Below, piece after piece: positions 1-9,909 of a DNA stretch of 64,000 bases. The DNA lies in NCBI RefSeq assembly GCF_050003625.1, contig NC_134398.1, forward strand, positions 101,289,664 through 101,353,663. Reading direction: 5' to 3'. The notes under the pieces are model-generated. The model was not told where the DNA came from, made no database searches, and was given only the letters and a program-made list of their open reading frames with translations. The position numbers were made by a program, and so were the translations under genes. The stretch is from Haematobia irritans. Taxonomy: Eukaryota > Arthropoda > Insecta > Diptera > Muscidae. Position 1 is the first letter of the stretch, and the number at the start of each line of letters is the position of its first letter.

Positions 1-251
1 TCATCGCCCGTTTGTTGTTGGTTTTGTGTTTCAACAATTTCTTCAGAATTCAAATTGATTTCCTCTCTGAGCGAATTGTTTTCATCTTTCAATTTATTGT
101 TTTCCTGGAGAAGGTTATGAACATAAGCTTCGAGTTCATTGACTCTCTTTATTAAATTGACATTAATTGCTTCCAATTCTTTTACCCGATTTACCCTGAA
201 TTCGGATAAACTATTTCTTGGTGTGTCTTGGTGAGAGTTCGGAAAACTCAT
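1..251 (-). CDS. N-terminal part of a coiled-coil protein, cut by the window edge
   Basis: An open frame starts at the ATG at 251 and runs without a stop off the left edge (about 83 codons seen). Two in-frame TAG codons lie about 30 bases upstream, which supports this ATG. The first 20 residues are polar. The rest is a strong heptad-like coiled coil rich in Leu, Asn, Glu and Lys (VKELEAINVN, LQENNKLKDENNSLREEI). No catalytic motif is visible. It could be ORF1 of a non-LTR element or a downstream exon of the THAP gene on the same strand, since THAP proteins often carry a coiled coil after the zinc finger. I do not recognise the family and the function is unknown. Confidence 0.45.
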   Translation of the reverse strand, partial: MSFPNSHQDTPRNSLSEFRVNRVKELEAINVNLIKRVNELEAYVHNLLQENNKLKDENNSLREEINLNSEEIVETQNQQQTGD

Positions 252-344
252 TGTTTGTTTGTTCTTAATGGGTTGTTTCTACTATCTGTTCCTACTGGGT
301 TAGTTGTAATCAGCTGGTTGGTCTACTAACCAACCGCTGTGTAA

Positions 345-382
345 GTGTGTAAATATAACCATAGCGATAGGCGGTAGGCGAA
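345..382 (+). repeat. 38-bp inverted repeat, left arm
   Basis: This arm is a perfect reverse complement of 742-779, with a 359-bp spacer. Similarity stops abruptly at both ends of both arms, so it is not part of a longer palindrome. The core reads CGATAGGCGGTAGGCGAA. It could be the terminal repeats of a small MITE (inward or outward facing) or two copies of a short dispersed repeat. Confidence 0.7.
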
Positions 383-741
383 CACTTATTTACGTGTATT
401 TCTTATGGGAAGCCCAAAATCCGCGACGGAATACCGTGACGGCTAGCGGCGTGTCGCTAAATTAAAACTTATTCTAACTCCTTGGCGAAAACTGGTATAG
501 TGTTGCCATCGCTTATCAATTTTTTTTAACTCACCACTAGGAATTGCTGTTGCCTGGACACGTGTAGATTATTTTTTCTTGAAATAACTCAACAAATAAC
601 AAGCCATTGTATGTTTTTATTCAACTTCATTGTTTAGTATTGTCAAAGCGTGCTGTATTGACAACAAAAAACACTAGGAAACGTGAAAAATGGAATTATT
701 CGCCGTCAAGCTTATTGTATTTGCCGTTGCGGCAAAAATGT

Positions 742-779
742 TTCGCCTACCGCCTATCGCTATGGTTATATTTACACAC
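742..779 (-). repeat. 38-bp inverted repeat, right arm
   Basis: This is the reverse complement of 345-382, base for base. No target duplication could be recognised next to the outer ends. Confidence 0.7.
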
Positions 780-1425
780 AAAAGTAGACGATCCGGTATC
801 ACTAACAAATTTTCTGAACGAATAGAACAGATGTATTTGTTTACTTTTTTCTTTACTGTCTCTATCAGCAGCGGTGGTTTTTGTTTTAATATTTTTATAG
901 CAAAGTATTTAAGTTTTTTTGTGCCAAAAAAATGAAAAAATGTTGATGAAATATTATCGGTTACACAGCCCGACCCGTTCATAGCCGACACGCAAAAGTT
1001 GCACAGCACACGGTAGTATTTGTGTGAAACCAAATAACACACTTTTATTTGATCTATATCAATGTTTTTAATAGTTTTTATGGAGGCTTATATACTTTCG
1101 ACCGAACGTAATGAAACAACAAGGTGAAAGAAGAAATGGCATCATACTTTTTAAGTTTCAAAAGGGAAAATATTCAACGATATAGTTAGTACAGAGTAAC
1201 TACGACTAAAAACGGGGGTGTTATTATTGTATACATTGTTAAAATTTAATAAAAATAGTTTCGAAATGTAGAAATTATATATTAACCGAATTGGATTAAT
1301 ATAATAAAGACAACCACAACCAAACAATTAATGCATACCATATTTTTTTTACAAAGTATAAACATAAAAATAAATAAGTATTTGATAACCTTAATATTAA
1401 TAATAACATAAAATCTTAAAGTTAC

Positions 1426-1639
1426 CTAATTCTTGTGTTGGCATAGAAGCAATTTTCAATTTTGCATGTCCGAAGCAATCGTTATGAAAATGACGGCTAC
1501 ATATACGGGAAGATGGTGTTAAGTCTTTGTAGTTCACTTTAATATTATAACACCATTTTTTAATATACCTATTTGGTATTCTGAACATTTTAATGTTTTG
1601 AGATGTTTTTCCCGGGCAATTTTTCACTAAACAATTCAT
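1426..1639 (-). CDS. THAP-domain zinc finger, first coding exon
   Basis: The exon opens at ATG 1639 and encodes a THAP-type C2CH zinc finger. Cys3 and Cys8 are followed about 38 residues later by Cys47-x2-His50 (motif ICSRHF). The other conserved positions are the RIP proline near residue 22, Trp29, the Phe after the last zinc ligand, and a final Met-Pro-Thr near residue 66 that matches the usual AVPTIF position. THAP domains bind DNA and occur in host regulators and in P-element/THAP9 transposases. Right after the domain, the coding strand reads ATTAG|GTAAC, a good splice donor at 1426/1425; reading through reaches a stop at 1397. No transposase exon was found leftward. Host gene versus P-type transposon remnant is undecided. 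Confidence 0.7.
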
Positions 1640-2889
1640 TTTTATATATTATTTATATATACGGAGAATACAAAAGCCAAAAAATATTACAACTGATGAA
1701 GGGTCGACGATGAAGATGACTAAAATATGAACTTTTGAATGGATATTAAATTTTATTTTCAGTTAAACAGACATCCGTTCTTGTCTATGTACTAGTAAAT
1801 TTACAAATACACGTACGTGTTTTCATATACAAATATGGTATCTTTATATTCTTGCTTAAATGATGGTTTCTAAGTGTTTCGTGTATAAATGTTAACTTGC
1901 AGTGAGAGAGAAAGAGCAGTTTTTCAATATGGAGAACGTATGCATAAAGGTACATTTTCACACATACACTTCCATATATTAAGAATTAAAATGATAAGAT
2001 TTGATTTTGGCCGTTTTTTCATGTAAAGCTATTAGCAGTTATATGTATGCATGCATAGTTTCTCAAAAATAACCTATATTATTTTCTGAGATCCCAATAT
2101 GTTCAATTTCAATCCAATTGTTTTGTTGTATTATATACACATAAATAATAATTATTAGTTATTATTATTAAAATTTGGACTGCAATTTTGATTTTTGTTA
2201 CATTTATAAAATAAGCACAAGAGAAGAAATGAGAATTTGTAAACCTCATTACTTACTGCACATCTTTACATGTGATGTTTTCTTTTTTATTGTTTTATAT
2301 TATCTAATAGTTTGCATTATTACATATAAAATAAGAAAAGAACGTAAAAAATATGGTAACTATTGTTTTGTTTCATGTCCGTAAAATGCATTATATATGA
2401 TATGGGCTTATTGTGTTAGCATATTTTATTCAACTGAAGAAATATGTATTCTATTTCTCAGACATATAAATTGTCAAACCAAAGCAAACAATAAACGATG
2501 ATTTATCAATTACACGTATGCTTGTTTGATGAGCGTTAGCTTTTTTCTTCTGAAAATCAGCATATTAAAACAAAAAGATTAAGAATATACTCTTTAATGT
2601 GTTTCATCACACAATCTTGAGTGATGAAGAAAATATTCTACTAAATGAGTTATGAAAGTGAGAAAGTCACATTTTTAAATAACTAAAGAGTAAAAAATTA
2701 CTCATGATGATAATTAATCCATAATTGAACATCAGTCGAAGTCTTAAAATAGTCATTCCAATGAATCAGCCATCCTAAGACTCTCAGAATGTTTGGAGGG
2801 TCAGTAGCAACATTTCATGAGAACTAACATTTCATTTAGTTAATTGTTTCTCATTTTTTTCTATTCTAAGCTATGTTAATGAAATGTAT
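1640..2889. other. AT-rich non-coding DNA
   Basis: No gene recognised. The stretch is AT-rich with simple ATT/TTA runs (for example 2140-2175). A 69-codon frame at 2175-2384 encodes a hydrophobic peptide but has no supporting feature. Promoter elements for the THAP exon could lie in the first few hundred bases after 1640, but I see no clear one. Confidence 0.5.
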
Positions 2890-2897
2890 GTGCCAAT
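2890..2897. repeat. 8-bp target site duplication (left) of the hAT-like element
   Basis: GTGCCAAT, repeated exactly at 6855-6862. Confidence 0.85.
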
Positions 2898-4332
2898 CAG
2901 CGTTGCCAATTTAGCTTTTTTCCCGCTAGATTTGGTTTTTTTTGAAGACGTTTAGCGGGAAAAAAATGCATTTAGCTTTTAGCTTTTTTTCATGACCCTT
3001 TTAGCTATTTTTGGCTTTTTTATTTTCGGCATGTTCCTATTGAAATATGGATAAAACTTCGTTTTTATCTAAGCCTTGCTGCCAGAATAAGGTTTTTCAC
3101 ATGTTTCAAATCTCAATTGAAACATTAATAATTATTCCAGCCATTATGCGGGCATTTTTGCAGCAAATACACATTGTGGTAAAGTTCTTGCCTCGTATTC
3201 ATAAAAGTTATCGTAAACTTTAAATCTACTATTATCATGCAAATTCCTTATAAACTGTCAGTAAATTATTAGGAATATTAGCATTTGACTCGTTTATCCT
3301 TTTTATGTTATTTTAATATTCTAAAGTTATTATAATATTACTAAATTAAAATAGTAGATGTGAATTGCTTTGTACACTGAAAAAATATTGTCGTGAGGCC
3401 AAAGATATCATGTCCTTAAAATACGAACGCGAATTTTGGTTAAAATAGCATTTGTGAATTTCACTTATATAAACTGTTTTCCTTGTCTAAAAGCCGATAA
3501 AGTCGTTTTGTCCTTATAGTTAAGTGATTCAACTTAAAAATGGGTATCTTTTCATGAAAGAAGGCTAGGGTCAATTCTAAAAAATTCTTTAAATTAATAG
3601 TCTTTAAATTTGTGGAGTTTTTGTATCTTGACCACAAACCAAAATAACGTTAAAAAATAGAAGAGGTTTTTAAACATTTTATTTTAAAAACGTATACATA
3701 AAATAATTTCTACTTAAAGTCGAGTCTGAATTTGAAAATTTAAGTTTTTGTTAGCACGTTTTTAAAGCACTGTGATAGCTCATGAAGAAAAAGCTGAGAA
3801 AACGAATAAATTCAATTTTGACTCGGAATCAATACAAAAATCATTAGTGTACAAAATCTTTGGAACCGAACATAGAAATAATTAAGGAAATAAAGTTTTG
3901 AATGTGGTATTATTTTTTTAACACCAAAAAATGCAATAAAAATTCGTAGTGGTAGGATCAAAACAAATCTGCTATTTATTAATGGGATGGATTTACATTT
4001 ACGAAAATTGGACAACAATAGGTTTGGGAAATTTTCGAATAAAAGTTATTCATTATAAACTTGCAAGACAGTTAGAATGGGGTTTATTCTCTTGGGTAAA
4101 ATTAAGAGAAGTGTACACGTTCACGAATTTATCATTAATTCGGTTAAAACAAAATATATAGATATTTTCTAATGCATGATTAACCAGCTGACAATTGCAA
4201 GTTCACTGGGAAAAATGTTTTTACAAGGAAATATAAACGAAGGACTTCCAGTAAAAATTTGTGATAGTAATCAAAATGTATCGAGTACGCCAACAGAGCT
4301 AATATGATTTAGATTTTCTTACAGTCTCACAG

Positions 4333-4462
4333 TGATATATCCTGTATCTCAGTAACCTTTGTGTTAAAATATTTATGGCATCGAATTACCTTTGAATTGA
4401 TATAGAAAATTATTTTCCATTTTTTATTATTTGATTTGAATTGAATAAACAAAGACACATTA
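4333..4462 (+). repeat. 5' LTR of the small gypsy-type element
   Basis: 130 bp, starting TGATATATCC and ending GACACATTA, the same length as the 3' LTR at 6168-6297. It contains an AATAAA-like motif near its end. Confidence 0.85.
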
Positions 4463-4486
4463 ATTGGCGACGAGGATAAAAATATA

Positions 4487-5661
4487 ATGGAGCAAGCGTT
4501 TGAACAAATTTTGGAACGTCAGCAAGCTTGGGCACAACAAATGCTGACACAACAACAGGAATTCTTTGCAAGTGTATTGAACCAGCGTATAGCTAGTCCA
4601 GCTGTTAGTACATTGCCAGGAAGTATATCAGTGCCGAAATTTCATCACTTTGAGGAAGAAGTGACCGAATTTGATTCCTATAAGAGACAACTATAGGAAC
4701 ATTTTAAAGCTTATGGAGTTGTGACGGTCGCAAAAGATCCTTTTTATTATCTTGGATTGGAGATAAAACATTTTGCGTTCTACAGAAACTTGTTGGGAAG
4801 GAGAGACTACAGTTATTGTCCTACAAAGAGTTGATCAGCAGCTTACAAACACACTACAAAAGTAAGACACATGTAATCAAAGCAAGATATGAGTTTTATA
4901 AGAGATTGAAACGAGAAGGAGAAACTTACAATCAGTGGGTTACTGAATTGAGAGGTATGGCCAGAGAGTGTAATTTTGTATGTAGAAATGCAACCTGTTC
5001 TACTGAATATTCTGATGAACTTATTCGATATATAGTGATCTTATATACACCGGATGAACCGGTTAGAACTGCTGCACTACATAAGGAGGAACCAACACTT
5101 AAGGAAGTGATGCAGATTGCTGAGACATTTGAAACTACCCAGAAAACAATTAATAGTATAAAAGCTAATAATACTGGCGATTCAGAGATTTTAGTGGTAA
5201 GAAATAGTTCCAGGAAAACATACGACCAAAGCTCGAATCAAGACTATAGGAAACTGAAATCGAGTCAGCAGTGGCCATCATGCACGGGCTGTTTTAAGAC
5301 ACATGAGAAAGAACAATGTAAATATCGTAGAGCCCAATGTTATATATGCAAGAAAATCGGTCATATTGCCCCGGTATGCAAGTCAAATCAGAATACTAAT
5401 ACTGACATACGAACGGTAGAAGACGAATTTGCAATGCTTTCATGTGATGTTGATGATAGTATCATTACAAGAACAGGCAACAAATTAGTTCTGAACGTGG
5501 AAATTAACGGTAAGGAAATGGAGTTTCAATTTGATACAGGAGCTATGAAATCTGTTATTGGAATCAGAGGGTACAACCAGCTAGGAAGCCCCAACTGCAA
5601 TACACAGACGTTAAGCTCTTCGGATATGGTAAGACCGAAATTCCCGTATTGGGTTTACTGA
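4487..5661 (+). pseudogene. gag / nucleocapsid / protease of the small gypsy-type element (broken)
   Basis: The start ATG at 4487 lies just after the primer site. A glutamine-rich N-terminus leads into a retrotransposon gag domain. The frame has an in-frame TAG at about 4694 and a single-base frameshift near 4740, after which reading continues from about 4816 to 5661. The distal part has two zinc modules: CTGC-x3-H-x4-C near codon 155 of that frame, then a CYICKKIGHIAPVC knuckle. An aspartic protease start follows (FDTGA, near 5535). Another frameshift near 5650 moves the rest of the protease into the next frame. The capsid-nucleocapsid-protease order is normal for gypsy elements; the breaks show it is dead. 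Confidence 0.8.
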
Positions 5662-6167
5662 AAGTTGAAGTAAAAATTGAAGGGGAAATAAAAAACTTGG
5701 AGCTTATTGTTGCGGACTCAGTAGAGTGTTCAAATATATTCGGACTCAATTGGTACGATGAATTTAAAAGAGTTCGTATTTTTAAGATTGAGGACAACGT
5801 ACATATATTCAGCACGTATTCTGTCCCATTGTTGATCGATGGAGACTCTTCTACAATTAATTCGAGAGATACTCCAATTGTCGGAAGGGACAGTAATAAT
5901 ACCAATGAACACCCAGAATCAATACCACTTCCACAACAGATCCACACTCCAGATGTTGGTGACGCTGTATATAGTAGGGAAAATCCAATACCACGTAATG
6001 AACACCCAGAATCAATACCACTTCCACAACAGGTCAACACTCCAGATGTTGGAGACGCTGTATATAGTAGGGAAAATCCAATACCACGTTTGAGGAAATC
6101 GGAGAGGGTTAAACGCAAACCTATTCGCTACTCTCCGATGATGGCAAACAAATTGGCACGGAGGATG
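5649..6167 (+). pseudogene. Protease C-terminus joined to the pol C-terminal tail
   Basis: Residues 1-50 complete the protease (LLKVEVKIEGEI, then a FGLNWYDEF-like segment). The frame then passes into an acidic, proline-rich region with a 31-residue duplication and ends in a basic LRKSERVKRKPIRYSP tail of the type found at the end of gypsy pol. Everything between (RT, RNase H and integrase core, about 900 codons) is missing. The stop codon at 6168-6170 overlaps the start of the 3' LTR. The frame is open, so the large deletion was probably in phase or later tolerated. Confidence 0.75.
5904..6089 (+). repeat. Two tandem 93-bp coding repeats
   Basis: 5904-5996 and 5997-6089 are near-identical direct repeats. 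Each adds 31 codons (NEHPESIPLPQQ at the start, SRENPIPR at the end), so the frame is kept. Only a few substitutions separate them. Confidence 0.85.
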
Positions 6168-6297
6168 TGATATATCCTGTATCTCAGTAACCTTTGTGTT
6201 AAAATATTTATGGCATCGAATTACCTTTGAATTGATATAGAAAATTATTTTCCATTTTTTATTATTTGATTTGAATTGAATAAACAAAGACACATTA
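6168..6297 (+). repeat. 3' LTR of the small gypsy-type element
   Basis: 130 bp, essentially identical to 4333-4462. A weak purine tract (GGAGGATG) precedes it. Confidence 0.85.
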
Positions 6298-6310
6298 CAC
6301 AGAAATGGAA

Positions 6311-6626
6311 TTAAATTGAAATCTTCCTAATGACCTTAGGTCATTCTCGTTTTCATGCGAATCTTATAGAAAGAGGATTATGCAATATTTTAATAGTATT
6401 GAGTAGCTTATTATTATGATTTGCTGGCGTCATGGGATCATTTATCTATTACTTTTTTTGTACATATCTTGTATGAATTTCATGTGGCTGGGGAGCCATC
6501 CAAATTATAAATAATCTGAAATACTTTACTTTTTAAGCTTTTATTTCATATATTCTACACATAGATTTCTTACTACAATACATGTATAATAGGCCTTTAT
6601 TGGCTTCCTTTGTATTGATGACTGAA

Positions 6627-6657
<31 letters not shown>

Positions 6658-6659
6658 AT
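6311..6659 (+). mobile_element. 3' end of a non-LTR retroelement (LINE or SINE) with AAAT tail
   Basis: This about 350-bp block is absent from the sister hAT copies, which read straight from the AAATGGAA motif to TGAATACAATT. It ends in a tandem AAAT run (about 6622-6659), as expected for a 5'-truncated non-LTR insertion. No coding part remains, so the family is not assignable. Confidence 0.65.
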
Positions 6660-6854
6660 TGAATACAATTAAAATAATATCCATTTTAAGTGAAATAAAG
6701 CCTTAAAGTTTGTTAAATTTCAATCAAAAATGTGACATTTGATACAAAAAAATTTAGCTTATTTTCTAGCTATTTTTTTAAATTTTTTAGCTTTTTTTGG
6801 CTAGTTTTTTGGACAAATCTAGCGGTTTTTGGTGAAACAATTCTGGCAACGCTG

Positions 6855-6862
6855 GTGCCAAT
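6855..6862. repeat. 8-bp target site duplication (right) of the hAT-like element
   Basis: GTGCCAAT, matching 2890-2897. Confidence 0.85.
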
Positions 6863-7085
6863 CCAAATTCGTAAAAAACAAACGACATTAATTTTCTCTA
6901 AACCCAAAATACAACACTGTACCCAAAAAGTTACGGGATCCAATGTTGGACTGAGCTCGCAAACTTCGAATTTTCGATTCGAACTTGATGCAATCTCTTT
7001 CTAAATATATACTCTTTGGTTTGCTTTGATTACACTGCCGTGTATAGACAATACACAATTTTCGGTTTTAGTCCCCACTTTTTTC

Positions 7086-8148
7086 CTATTGCCTTTTTGC
7101 ACGAGTACACTCACCAAAAGGAATTTCAATACCCCCTAAGGATATGGGCTTAACCGTGGGGGTTTTGCGATCTTTGCAGTACATGACTAGTTCTGTCTTT
7201 GCAGGATTTACTCCAAGACCATTCTCTTTCGTCCATTTCTCAGTCATCCGGTGGGCTCTCTGTATAACATCTCTGATTGTGTATAACATCTCTGATTGTA
7301 GCAGTCCCCTGACTGCTAAAGCCACATCATCTGCGTATGCCACCACTTTTATCCTTTCTTTTTCTGGGGTAACTAGAAGGTTATTTCTAGCAACATTCCA
7401 AAGAAGAACTGATAGAACTCCTCCTTGGGGAGTGCCTCTGTTCACATACCTTTGTATGTTTGCTTGTCCTAGTGTGGCTGAAATACGTCTCTTCATTAGA
7501 AGTTCGTCTAACTGCCTAAGTATTCATGGATCAACATACAGAGTTGTCAGTCCATGTAATATCGAGCTCGGATGGTCATTATTGAACGCCCCTTCGATGT
7601 CTAGAAACGCTACGATTGTGTATTCTTTGACAGATAGAGAGCTTTCAATAAAGCTGACTAGTTCATGCAAAGCGGTCTCAGTAGATCTGCCCTTCGAGTA
7701 TGCATGCTGTCGTTTCGAGAGCAAACTTGAATCGTCGCTAGTTCTAAGATAAATATCTATCATCCTCTTCAAAGTCTTAAGTAGGAATGAGGATAAGCTG
7801 ATTGGTCGGAAACCCTTCGCACTCGAGTGAGAGGCTTTTTCCGCTTTCGGTATGAAAACGACTTTTGTTTCCGTCCACTTTTCTGGAATATATGCTAAGT
7901 TTATACATCCTTTATATTTATATCACCGTCAACCAGGGGATAATTCTTTCAGTCACTGCTTGTAACTCCGCCGGAGTAATTCCATCAGGTCCGGGGGATT
8001 TGAATGGCCCAAAGCTATTTAACGCCCATTTTATTCTAGATTCCGATACAATTTCCTCGATAGGAAATGACCGCTGAGCCAATGTGGCACCGCCAGAACA
8101 TGGTTCAACCGTCTGATTTCCAGCGTCTCCCCACTGGACGTTGTCCAA
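7086..8148 (-). pseudogene. Reverse transcriptase of a LOA/R1-group LINE (decayed)
   Basis: Pieces of one non-LTR reverse transcriptase lie in successive minus-strand frames. The 5' part (8148-7918) carries FKSPGPDGITPAELQ. The middle (7772-7524) carries RQHAYSKGRSTETALHELV and FLDIEGAF. The 3' part (7496-7086) carries RGTPQGGVLSVLLWN and the catalytic AYADDVAL. Frames change between pieces and stops interrupt them, so it is a pseudogene. The RGTPQGGVLS block and the ORF1 type suggest the LOA/R1/I group. The 3' end is missing; unrelated sequence follows below about 7085. Confidence 0.8.
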
Positions 8149-8447
8149 TTGCCCTCCGATGTTTTAATGAAACCTGGAGCGGAGTTAGTGGATGCTAGTA
8201 CCTTCCGTAGTCTGGAAGCCTCGGTAATTATTCCAAGAGTTAGGCTGAGCCTTTCTCAGTTCTCGCTTGTATCCTCTCAGATCTTGTAAGCGTCCCAATC
8301 CTCAGGAGCTCCGGTGGACTTTGCTTTGTTAAAGAGCTTCCTGCAGGATTTCCTCATATTACTTAGCTTCGTAGACCACCGTGGTGGTCGGTGTTCCCCC
8401 TTGGCTTCCCTCTAGGGCATGCAGCTTTCAGTGAGATGTTGAAGGCC

Positions 8448-8902
8448 TTAGAAATCCTCTCCACTGCGTGTTCGATATCTTGCACATTTATCATATTTGT
8501 CTGTTATTTCCGGTATCATCATACCGAACGATTCCCTATACCTATTCCAATCAGCTTTCCTTACATTTGGCGGAAACATGGCTATCTCTAGACTGGCTAC
8601 GACAGTGTCTGCATTGCTCAATGAAGGAAGCAGATACATGTTTAGTTAGTTTTTAGCAATTATACACGCTCTTTACCGGTATTATGCAAAAGTTTGATAT
8701 CCAGAGAGCTTAATACACAGATCTTGATCTTATATAGGTATGGTTCTTGAATAAGAACTATATCTATGTCTCCTTTCATCAGGAGAACTTTTAAGGCAGC
8801 ACAAGCGGCTTTACAATGGTGAAGATTTATCTGGAGGAACCGTAGAACCATCCAAATTTTCAACCACTGATACATCAGCCGCTTCAATTGCTTCCTCTTC
8901 AC
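8448..8902 (-). pseudogene. LINE apurinic-type endonuclease fragments (ORF2 start)
   Basis: ORF2 opens with LRFLQINLHHCKAA and IDIVLIQEPYLY, the first two motifs of an AP-like endonuclease (asparagine in QINLHH, glutamate in QEPY). A large internal deletion follows near 8650. The next piece (8639-8448) has KADWNRYRESF, the linker after the endonuclease. The central DFN and SDH motifs are lost, so nicking activity is gone. Confidence 0.7.
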
Positions 8903-9465
8903 AGATCTCGGTGACTATCGCAACAACCCGCGGTTCAGCTTTGGTGAGGTTTGAGCCTGTAGGGACTTCCCGCATACGATGTTCGTCAATGTCTGCAGTT
9001 TTTATGTCTCCTTCGGCTTCGCAAGATTTTTCTTCTTCTAACTCTACCGGAGCCTTTTTCGTTTCGGAATCCTTTGGCTGAAAGTCATAACTTACACGTC
9101 CTTGGGTCTGGGCTAGATGTGGCAGCAACTCAATGTTCAATATATACACTGCAGGTCGTATTGTTCCATCCACCTCATCCAAACGACCAACCTTCTAATC
9201 GGCGGTTGGAAGATCTGGGTTACATTCCTTTAGTCCGTTTAGTATTGACTCAGGATCAGGAGAATTTGCAGGTATCCATGCATGTGCTCTAGGCTTAGCC
9301 GGTATGTCTTTTCTATCGACTAACTCCAAAGCGGCTTCTTCCCAAACTTCACCAATTTGCATCAAAGCAGCTTTAAATCAATCCATAGACCTCTGGTCCG
9401 CAAATGCTATTAAGTTATATCGTCCTTGATACCATCCAGTATCTTACCGTCAAGGACTTGGTCCG
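8811..9465 (-). pseudogene. LINE ORF1, C-terminal part (DUF4780-like)
   Basis: The reading region ends at 8811, overlapping the start of ORF2 in another frame as is usual for this LINE group. From 9465 inward I can follow a segment with EVWEEAALELVDRKDIPAK and NPDLPTAD-stop-KVGRLDEVDG, typical of the DUF4780 domain of LOA-type ORF1 proteins, then an acidic tail. At least two in-frame stops interrupt it. The 5' end is cut where the Y1 LTR begins. Confidence 0.6.
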
Positions 9466-9469
9466 GGAA

Positions 9470-9909
9470 AAAAATTTATCTAACAGCACATATTCAACTG
9501 GTTATCTTCATTGTCTACATCCATCTGGAATGTTCTACTAGTGTCCGGCAGATGTCGCACATAAATTGCTGATTATGTTCATAGTCTTGCCTACAATTAT
9601 CTAATCATTTTGTCGTTTCTGTTCGTAGCCCTGCCTACAATTATCTAGAACAATCACTTTGTCGTTTCTGCCTATCTCGTAATTTAGCTGACAGAGGGTT
9701 GTGCTAATATTACTACAACAATAACAAAACAAAAGGGGTTACTACAATTATTGTGAAACTAAGAACACAAAAGATGTTTAGGAAAGTACTAGAAAATAAA
9801 GAAATGATTTTGAATGTGATGACGTAATTTGACCGTTACAATTTGAAATTTTAAATTAACGGAAACTAATTTTAATAAACTTAAATCTAGAAATATAAAA
9901 TTCGTAACA
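9470..9909 (-). repeat. 3' LTR of gypsy element Y1 (diverged)
   Basis: The right end reads ATTCGTAACA and abuts CTGCCTCCCG, the minus-strand polypurine tract, exactly as in Y2 (52631). The last about 200 bp align with the Y2 LTR with substitutions and indels. The left boundary against the LINE is approximate. An internal direct duplication (GCCTACAATTATCTA repeated near 9588 and 9635, each followed by TTTGTCGTTTCTG) is not in Y2. Confidence 0.65.

Larger units (their letters stand above)
252..1425. other. Non-coding stretch, possible intron of the THAP gene
   Basis: No convincing coding signal was seen on either strand; short frames here are not supported by composition or motifs. If the THAP exon is spliced to something leftward, this is its intron. 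The only clear structure is a pair of perfect 38-bp inverted repeats. Confidence 0.4.
4333..6297 (+). mobile_element. Small pol-less Ty3/gypsy-type LTR retrotransposon (1965 bp)
   Basis: Two 130-bp LTRs (4333-4462 and 6168-6297) bound a 1.7-kb body and are flanked by a 5-bp duplication CACAG (4328-4332 and 6298-6302). The sister hAT copies near 19905, 29208 and 38618 show the empty site TCTCACAGAAATGG once, which proves the insertion. After the left LTR a 2-base gap precedes TGGCGACGAGGAT (4465-4477), a plausible tRNA primer-binding site. The body has gag, zinc knuckles, protease and the extreme C-terminal tail of pol. Reverse transcriptase, RNase H and the integrase catalytic core are absent, so any movement would need a partner element. 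Confidence 0.88.
2898..6854. mobile_element. hAT-like non-autonomous DNA transposon with nested insertions
   Basis: Both ends read CAGCGTTGCCA inward (11-bp perfect TIR), and a second shared motif CCGCTAGATTTG lies just inside both ends. The element is flanked by a perfect 8-bp duplication GTGCCAAT at 2890-2897 and 6855-6862. An 8-bp duplication with CAG-type ends is the hAT signature. No transposase is encoded. Without its two insertions (LTR retrotransposon 4333-6297, LINE end about 6311-6659) it is roughly 1.6 kb, close to the sister copy at 38399-40047. Three more partial copies are at 19683-21930, 28987-31341 and 46667-46894. Confidence 0.85.

Noticed and set aside
674..1042. 122-codon minus-strand frame
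   Set aside because: No domain or biased codon use; it overlaps the inverted repeat and an opposite frame of similar quality.
2175..2384. Small secreted or membrane peptide
   Set aside because: A single hydrophobic stretch in AT-rich DNA with no supporting evidence.
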